Assembly (NCBI GenBank): GCA_016935955.1
Contig: JAFGPY010000093.1
Span: forward strand, 1-11,114
Source of the DNA: Planctomycetota bacterium
GTDB taxonomy: Bacteria > Planctomycetota > Phycisphaerae > FEN-1346 > JAACEH01
Length of the DNA: 11,114 nucleotides
Direction: 5' to 3'
Part shown: one piece after another, positions 6,498 to 11,114 of the stretch
Layout: every line of letters begins with the position of its first letter
Numbering within the stretch: position 1 is the stretch's first letter
The notes under the pieces: model-generated
Databases searched by the model: none
Seen by the model: only the letters and a program-made list of their open reading frames with translations
Told to the model about the DNA's origin: nothing
Program-made: the position numbers and the translations under genes

Positions 6498-6533
6498 CCG
6501 GCCGCGGGTACACCCTGCGGCCGGTTCTTTTTT
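6498..6533 (+). terminator. Rho-independent terminator of the PEP-CTERM gene
   Basis: Stem CCGGCCGC (6498-6505) pairs with GCGGCCGG (6517-6524). GGG/CCC pairing continues inside, after one bulged base, around a TACA loop. The tract TTCTTTTTT (6525-6533) follows directly. It sits 40 bp after the stop codon and is the clearest intrinsic terminator in the window. It separates this gene from the RNase HII-like cluster. Confidence 0.92.
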
Positions 6534-6588
6534 GCGCCGTGGCAAGTCCATCGTCGTCGCCCTGACCAGGTTTTCACGCAACCAACCG

Positions 6589-6617
6589 TTGCCGCCCATC
6601 CAGACCATCGGTACAAT
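6589..6617 (+). promoter_or_regulatory. Candidate promoter of the RNase HII-like/STAS/GH20/sulfatase cluster
   Basis: TTGCCG (6589-6594), 17 bp, then TACAAT (6612-6617): 4/6 and 5/6 matches at ideal spacing, just after the PEP-CTERM terminator. The predicted start near 6624 gives a leader of about 42 nt. The -35 box resembles that of the PEP-CTERM promoter (TTGCC-), which supports both calls slightly. Confidence 0.45.
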
Positions 6618-6665
6618 CCCCTCTGAGACAGGAGCCGAGCAAGCCGCACTTGCGAATGGACGGTC

Positions 6666-7616
6666 ATGGCCATTGTCATAGGCATCGACGAAGCGGGATA
6701 TGGTCCGGTCCTCGGGCCCTTGGTGCTTGCTGCCGCCGTCCTGGACGTTCCGCAGGCCCGCACCGATTCGGACCTCTGGACTCTCCTGGCCGAGGGCGTC
6801 TGTCCCAGGCCCGACCGTAGCGAACGCGTCTGCATCGCCGACTCCAAACTCCTGCACCAGGGCAACCAGCGACTCGGCCGGCTCGAGCATCACGTTCTGG
6901 CGACGTGCGATGCCCCTTTGCCCGCGTCCTTCGAGGTCTTCGCCCGCGCCCTGGCCATTCACCAATCGCATCTGACCCACGGCGAGCCCTGGCACCGGGA
7001 GGAGTTCCCTGCCCTGCCGCTGGCCGCCGAGGCGTCGGCCGTCAACCGTTCGCGAGTCGTCTTTCGTGCAGCCCTCGACCATGCGGGCGTGCGGCTGCGC
7101 GCCGTGCGCGTCAACCTCGCCCAACCGTGGCGATTCAACGCCATGGTGACGGCCACGGACAACAAGGCCACTGTCCTCTGGCGTCTGGCCATGGAACTGC
7201 TTGAAGGGCTGCTCGGCCAATTCGGCGACGAACCGCTGCTGGTGATGATGGACAAACACGGCGGCAGAACGTACTATGGCGACGTGCTCCGCGAGACGTT
7301 TCCGTTGCGTCGCGTGGACGTGGTGCACGAGTCGCCGGGCGCGAGCCGCTACCGTATCGGCGGCAAGGCGGTCCTCGACCTGGAGTTTCGCGAGAAGGCC
7401 GACCGCACGTCGTTGCCGGTCGCCCTGGCCAGCATGTACGCCAAGTATGTCCGCGAGGTGCTGATGACGCAGTTCAATCGCTACTGGTCGCAGCGTGCCG
7501 GTCACGTCGCGCCGACCGCCGGCTACTGGCAGGACTACCAGAGATGGCAGGCCGAGATGCAGCCGCACCTGGCGACACTCGATCTGCCGATCGATCATTA
7601 CGTTCGTTGCCGCTAG
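6666..7616 (+). CDS. Divergent RNase HII-like (RNase H fold) protein
   Basis: 316 aa. The N-terminus IGIDEAGYGPVLGPLVLAA closely follows the RNase HII signature IDEAGRGPLAGPVV. Further matches in order: IADSKLL (57-63; family DSKKL), MMDKHGG (195-200, the probable third catalytic Asp, D196), and VALASMYAKYVREVLM (252-267; family A.AS..AKV.RD..M), then GYWQDYQRW (286-294; family GY.T..H). Active-site acids would be D8, E9, D196 and E264. Two key positions differ: Arg of the GRG motif, which in true RNase HII helps read the RNA-DNA junction, is Tyr12, and the last Asp is Glu264. At 316 aa it is also longer than RNase HII (about 200-220 aa), with an insert at about 80-190. It may process RNA-DNA hybrids with changed specificity, or another nucleic acid. 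Only a weak GGA precedes the ATG. No signal peptide. It is 21 bp from the STAS gene. Confidence 0.8.
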   Translation: MAIVIGIDEAGYGPVLGPLVLAAAVLDVPQARTDSDLWTLLAEGVCPRPDRSERVCIADSKLLHQGNQRLGRLEHHVLATCDAPLPASFEVFARALAIHQSHLTHGEPWHREEFPALPLAAEASAVNRSRVVFRAALDHAGVRLRAVRVNLAQPWRFNAMVTATDNKATVLWRLAMELLEGLLGQFGDEPLLVMMDKHGGRTYYGDVLRETFPLRRVDVVHESPGASRYRIGGKAVLDLEFREKADRTSLPVALASMYAKYVREVLMTQFNRYWSQRAGHVAPTAGYWQDYQRWQAEMQPHLATLDLPIDHYVRCR

Positions 7617-7637
7617 ACCCTTGGGGCTGGAGGGACC

Positions 7638-7988
7638 ATGGCCGTTCAGAACTGGAGCGAGAACATCCTGGTAGCCACGCCGCCGCAGGACCCCGGCTTC
7701 ACCGAGGATCTCAACGAAGTCATGGATCTCATCGGCGCGAACGATCGTCTGGCGGTCGTCGTCGACATGAAGGACGTCGACTACGTGGGCAGTTCGAACC
7801 TGTCGCTGCTGCTGCGGCTCCGCAAGCGGCTGCTCAATCACACCCAGCGGCTCGTGCTCTGCAGCGTCAACACGAAGATCTGGAGCACGCTGCTGCTCAC
7901 CGGCCTGGATTCCCTCTTCGTGTTCGCCGACAACGTGACCACCGCACTGGCCGGCATCGAGGCAAATCGCCAGAACCAGGAGGGCTGA
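7638..7988 (+). CDS. STAS-domain protein (anti-sigma factor antagonist-like)
   Basis: A 116-aa single-domain cytoplasmic protein. The core LAVVVDMKDVDYVGSSNLSLLL (38-59) follows the STAS pattern of SpoIIAA/RsbV: a beta strand, D...V..., the SS loop, then a helix. GSSNLS (51-56) replaces the usual DSSGLG, so the Asp next to the phosphorylatable Ser is Gly, while Ser52 is retained at the phospho-site position. The later parts RLVLCSV and LLLTGLDSLFVFADNVTTAL (87-106) match the second half of the fold. Such proteins normally bind an anti-sigma or histidine-kinase-like partner, and phosphorylation releases them. No kinase, anti-sigma or sigma gene is in the window, so this is an orphan and its target is unknown. 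GGAGGG lies 4 nt before the ATG at 7638. Gaps of 21 bp upstream and 80 bp downstream suggest co-transcription. Confidence 0.85.
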   Translation: MAVQNWSENILVATPPQDPGFTEDLNEVMDLIGANDRLAVVVDMKDVDYVGSSNLSLLLRLRKRLLNHTQRLVLCSVNTKIWSTLLLTGLDSLFVFADNVTTALAGIEANRQNQEG

Positions 7989-8068
7989 CCGCCCTGCGTC
8001 AGGACACTCTTGCGATGCCTTCGAGCGCACTTTCTCAACGTTTCACCGCAAACCGAAAGGACCGAACC

Positions 8069-9991
8069 ATGGCCGGCAAGACCACCCGGTTTGACCTGTT
8101 GCCCGTTCCGCAGGAGATTCGCCGCCGACAGGGCACGCTGAAGCTGTCCGACGATCTGCTGGTCAGCCTGCCGCCGGGCAGCGGCCGCCAGGAACTGACC
8201 GCCGCGCGGCAACTGGTCTCGGACCTCGCGACGCTCGGCATCGAGGCCCGCCTGGCCCGCCGCGCCGGCAACGACGATGCGGCCGCGGACGGCGGCATCG
8301 TGCTGCGCCGTGCTCGCGTGACCGGCGGCGACGAGGCCTACGAACTGACCGTCGGCGCCTCAGGCGTCTGCGTGTCGGCCAGCGGACCGCGCGGCCTGTA
8401 CTACGGCGTGCAGACGCTGCGGCAATTGTTGCGGCAATTCGGCCGCAAGTTGCCCGCCGTGAAGGTCCGCGACTGGCCGGAGATGTCCCTGCGCGGCGTC
8501 TACCACGACATCTCTCGCGGCCGCGTGCCCACGCTCGACACGCTGAAGTACCTGGTCGAGCTGCTGGCGCACCTGAAAGTCAATGCCCTGTCGCTCTACA
8601 TCGAGTACCCGTACCGCTACGAGCGCCACCCACTGGTCTGGGAGGACACCGACCCGCTGACGGCCGAGGACATTCTGGAATTGCAGGAACATTGCAAGGA
8701 CCACGGCGTCGATCTCATCCCGAGCCAGGCGAGCTTCGGCCACCTGGAGCGGCTGCTGACGAAGCCGCCGTACCGCGACCTGGCCAACACACCCTCCAGC
8801 GGCACGCTGGCCGGCTCGCGCGCGTTCGCCCGCCAGGGAACGAGCCTCGATCCGACCAATCCGCGGAGCGAGAAGCTGATCGGCGAACTGCTCGACGAGT
8901 TTCTGCCGCAATTCGATTCGCCCTACTTCAACGCCTGCTGCGACGAAGTCTGGGATTTGGGCACGGGCAAGAGCGAGGCCCGCGCGCGGCGGATCGGCAA
9001 GGGCCGCCTCTTCGCCGAGTTCATCTGCAAGATCAACCGCCTGACCATCCGGCACGGCAAGCGGCTGATGATCTGGGCCGACATCCTGAAGCACCACGCG
9101 GACGCCATCGGGCCGATCCCCAAGGACGTGGTCTTCCTGAACTGGTGCTATGCCGCGGACTCGAAGCAATGGATGATCGACCATAGCCGCAACATCCGCA
9201 AGGCGGGCCACGACCTGGTGGTCTGCCCGGGCGTGAACAACTGGGGCGCGTTCATGCCTCGCATCCGGATGATGCGCGACAACATCGCCAACTTCGCTGC
9301 GGCCGGACGGCAGTTCAAGGCCGTGGGGCTGCTCAACACCGAGTGGGGCGACGGCGGCCACTTCAACCTGCTGGCCACCGCCCTGCCCGGTTTCGCAAGC
9401 GGCGCCGAGCACGCCTGGGCCCACACCAGGGCCGACCGCAAGACGATCGGCCGCCGCTGGTCGCTGCACGTCCTCGGCGACCGTAGCGGCAAGGCCGAAC
9501 GCGTCGTTACGCTGGCCGACCTGGGCGCTGAACAATACCGACTCGCGCAGACCGGATTCGGCGACGAGCGGAAGCTGGACTTCGCCGCCATGAAGACCAC
9601 GCCCGAGAAACTGTTGACGGAACAGGAGCGGTTCAACGCCCGGCTGGCCGAAGCCATGAACATAGCGACGCAGCTGTTGGAGCAGATGCCCCAGGAGAAG
9701 ATGGCGGTTGGGACCAGCCATCATCGATCGGTCGCAGCGATCGAGTACTCCGTGTTGTCGGCTCTGACGCTGGCCAAGGGACTGGCCGTGTGCGGGCAGA
9801 TGCACCGACTGCTCGGCCGCCCGGACGATGCTCGGAAGCTGTTCCGCAGGGCCGCGGACTTCACCAACGGTATTCTGCCAGCGTATAAGGAACTCTGGCT
9901 GGCCCGCAACCGCAAGAGTGAACTGGACTGGTCAGTCGGCCGCTTCCGCCTGGCCGTCAACCGCTGGCGACGCGCCGCCAAGGGCAAGTAG
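8069..9991 (+). CDS. GH20-type beta-N-acetylhexosaminidase, cytoplasmic
   Basis: A 640-aa enzyme that should remove terminal N-acetylglucosamine or N-acetylgalactosamine from glycans. Residues about 8-134 fit the GH20 N-terminal domain (FDLLPVPQEI, YELTVGASGVCVSASGPRGLYYGVQTLRQL split over 91-120), then a TIM barrel from about 140 (LRGVYHDISRGRVPTLDTL) to about 450. The catalytic Asp-Glu pair is D292-E293 in CDEVWDLGTGKS, which matches the DE..DLG.G.S form of one GH20 branch. NTEWGDGGHFN (423-433) and GVNNWG (388-393) add aromatic pocket residues. Residues about 480-640 are a helical C-terminal region of unknown role. There is no signal peptide, so it acts inside the cell on imported oligosaccharides. 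ATG at 8069 has AAAGGA 7 nt upstream; in-frame ATG at 8014 is less likely. The sulfatase-family gene follows after 35 bp. Confidence 0.88.
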   Translation: MAGKTTRFDLLPVPQEIRRRQGTLKLSDDLLVSLPPGSGRQELTAARQLVSDLATLGIEARLARRAGNDDAAADGGIVLRRARVTGGDEAYELTVGASGVCVSASGPRGLYYGVQTLRQLLRQFGRKLPAVKVRDWPEMSLRGVYHDISRGRVPTLDTLKYLVELLAHLKVNALSLYIEYPYRYERHPLVWEDTDPLTAEDILELQEHCKDHGVDLIPSQASFGHLERLLTKPPYRDLANTPSSGTLAGSRAFARQGTSLDPTNPRSEKLIGELLDEFLPQFDSPYFNACCDEVWDLGTGKSEARARRIGKGRLFAEFICKINRLTIRHGKRLMIWADILKHHADAIGPIPKDVVFLNWCYAADSKQWMIDHSRNIRKAGHDLVVCPGVNNWGAFMPRIRMMRDNIANFAAAGRQFKAVGLLNTEWGDGGHFNLLATALPGFASGAEHAWAHTRADRKTIGRRWSLHVLGDRSGKAERVVTLADLGAEQYRLAQTGFGDERKLDFAAMKTTPEKLLTEQERFNARLAEAMNIATQLLEQMPQEKMAVGTSHHRSVAAIEYSVLSALTLAKGLAVCGQMHRLLGRPDDARKLFRRAADFTNGILPAYKELWLARNRKSELDWSVGRFRLAVNRWRRAAKGK

Positions 9992-10026
9992 CACGCACGG
10001 CCCGCCGTCCGAAAGGAGCGCGAGAA

Positions 10027-11114
10027 ATGAACGTCCTGCTGGTGATGTTCGACTCGTTGCGCGTGGACCATCTGGCCGTCAACGGCCACCCTGTGATCCG
10101 CACGCCGAATTTCGACCGCTTCGCACAGGAAGGCACCGTCTTTGCCCGCAACTACGCCGAGTTCCCGATCACCATCCCGTCGCGTACGGCCTTCTTTTGC
10201 GGCACGTACACCTTCACCAACCGGCCGTGGTCGCCCCTGCGGCCCCACGACACGCCGCTGGCCGAGGTGCTGCAACGCGCCGGCTACCAGACGGGCCTGA
10301 TCACCGACTCGCCGACGGGGCAGTCGATGTGGAACATGGGCCGCGGCTTCGAGACGTTCACCTACTTCACCGAAGGCCCCTGCCACGCGCCGGTGGTCGA
10401 GGGACGCCAGGCGGACTTCGGTCCCTACAGCGTCGTCGAGGCCGACGTGGCCGACCGTGAATCCGCCCGCCGGTTCCTGGGCAACACGCGGATCAACCGC
10501 CAGTGGTCCATGGAGACCCACGGCTGCTACAGTCCCGACATCATGACCCGCGCCGCTGAGAAATGGTTCGACGGCTACGACGGTCGCCGGCCGTTCTTCC
10601 TCGTGCTCGACTACTTCGACCCGCACGAGCCGTGGGACCCGCCCGAGCCGTACATGAGCATGTATGACCCCGACTATGCCGGCAAACGCTACGCCATGCC
10701 GACGCAGCCGGAGATCGACTACCTGACGCCTGAGGAGTTGCAGCAGGTGCGGCACCTCTACATGGGCAAGGTCACGCAGGTGGACGACCAGTTGCCGGCG
10801 CTGTGGAAGAAGCTCGACGAGCGCGGCCTCAGTGACGATACGCTGGTCGTCATCCTCAGCGACCACGGCGAGATGCTCGGTGAGCACAACCAGATGCGCA
10901 AGTTCGGCGTGCCACTCTACGACGAACTGGCCACCTGCGTCATGATGATGCGGCTGCCGGGCACGGTCCCCGTGGGCAAGCGGGTGACCGGCCTGACCCA
11001 GAACATCGACCTGATGCCCACGCTGCTGGACCTGCTGGAAGTCGACGAGCGGCCGCAGGCCGACGGCCTCAGCCTGCGTCCCATTCTTGAGGACAAGGCC
11101 GACAAGGTCCGCGA
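10027..11114 (+). CDS. Sulfatase-family hydrolase with Thr at the formylglycine position (partial, 3' end cut)
   Basis: The first 362 codons of an alkaline-phosphatase-superfamily enzyme; the C-terminus lies beyond the window. Sulfatase landmarks in order: MNVLLVMFDSLRVDHL (metal-binding Asp9), TPNFDRFAQEGTVFARNY (26-43), TIPSR (49-53), DYFDPHEPW (195-203), then SDHGEMLGEH (278-287; metal-binding D279, H280) and RKFGVPLYDE (291-300; Lys292). The sulfatase signature is C/S-x-P-S-R, where the Cys or Ser becomes formylglycine. Here it is Thr49, which the maturation enzymes are not known to modify. A Thr nucleophile as in phosphodiesterases of the same superfamily is possible. I recall a T-I-P-x-R branch of COG3119 in other bacteria. 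There is no signal peptide. AAAGGAG lies 8 nt before the ATG. It sits 35 bp after the GH20 gene, so desulfation or phosphoester cleavage of the same amino-sugar substrate is a reasonable inference. Confidence 0.88.
   Translation, partial: MNVLLVMFDSLRVDHLAVNGHPVIRTPNFDRFAQEGTVFARNYAEFPITIPSRTAFFCGTYTFTNRPWSPLRPHDTPLAEVLQRAGYQTGLITDSPTGQSMWNMGRGFETFTYFTEGPCHAPVVEGRQADFGPYSVVEADVADRESARRFLGNTRINRQWSMETHGCYSPDIMTRAAEKWFDGYDGRRPFFLVLDYFDPHEPWDPPEPYMSMYDPDYAGKRYAMPTQPEIDYLTPEELQQVRHLYMGKVTQVDDQLPALWKKLDERGLSDDTLVVILSDHGEMLGEHNQMRKFGVPLYDELATCVMMMRLPGTVPVGKRVTGLTQNIDLMPTLLDLLEVDERPQADGLSLRPILEDKADKVR

Noticed and set aside
6471..8030. Long minus-strand open frame opposite the RNase HII-like and STAS genes
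   Set aside because: It spans a terminator, a promoter and two well-supported genes on the other strand and contains no domain signature.
7544..8068. Extension of the GH20 frame upstream to 7544
   Set aside because: It overlaps the whole STAS gene in another frame and reads as Arg/His/Gly-rich shadow. ATG 8069 has its own ribosome binding site and the GH20 domain starts there.
8360..9805. Long minus-strand open frame opposite the GH20 gene
   Set aside because: Val/Gln/Leu/Arg-rich antisense shadow with no motifs; the plus strand carries a full GH20 enzyme.
10171..10185. Reading the Thr codon in the sulfatase motif as a translation or frame error
   Set aside because: The frame is continuous from ATG 10027 to the window end, and the motif reads ACC ATC CCG TCG CGT without ambiguity, so the Thr is real in this sequence.

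Overview
The window looks like a chromosomal segment of a high-GC, Gram-negative-type bacterium, most probably a member of Planctomycetota. That is an inference from gene content: a PEP-CTERM surface protein, a secreted beta-helix protein, a lipoprotein cyclophilin, a membrane protein with a pseudopilin-like 'YP..L..LP.DPF.G' tail, an orphan STAS protein, a long PPi-type phosphofructokinase and a glycoside hydrolase/sulfatase pair. No rRNA, tRNA, transposase or CRISPR array was seen.

Left part (1-4100, minus strand). Reading in transcription order from the right: a lipid-anchored peptidyl-prolyl isomerase (4100-3372), 29 bp later a single-pass membrane protein of unknown function (3342-1669), then after a 142-bp leader a PPi-dependent 6-phosphofructokinase (1526-321, GTG start set by a strong ribosome binding site). 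A rho-independent terminator follows (257-306). The far left holds the N-terminus of a secreted beta-helix protein (171-1). The cyclophilin and a HAD phosphatase (4327-5124, plus strand) diverge from a 226-bp region that carries a candidate promoter for each.

Middle (5125-6665). A 607-bp region without genes holds a nested palindromic repeat (5192-5266), an isolated 8-7-8 palindrome (5406-5428), a good sigma70-like promoter (5494-5522) and a leader of about 200 nt. It leads into a glycine-rich PEP-CTERM protein (5732-6457) closed by a clear terminator (6498-6533). This is a self-contained surface-protein transcription unit.

Right part (6666-11114, plus strand). A candidate promoter (6589-6617) precedes four closely spaced co-directional genes: a divergent RNase HII-like protein, a STAS-domain protein, a GH20-type hexosaminidase without a signal peptide, and a sulfatase-family protein, also without a signal peptide, that runs off the window. 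The last two probably act together inside the cell on imported amino-sugar-containing glycans. The most unusual features are the sulfatase-family protein with Thr where the formylglycine Cys/Ser should be, and the RNase HII-like protein with altered signature residues (GYG for GRG, Glu for the last catalytic Asp).
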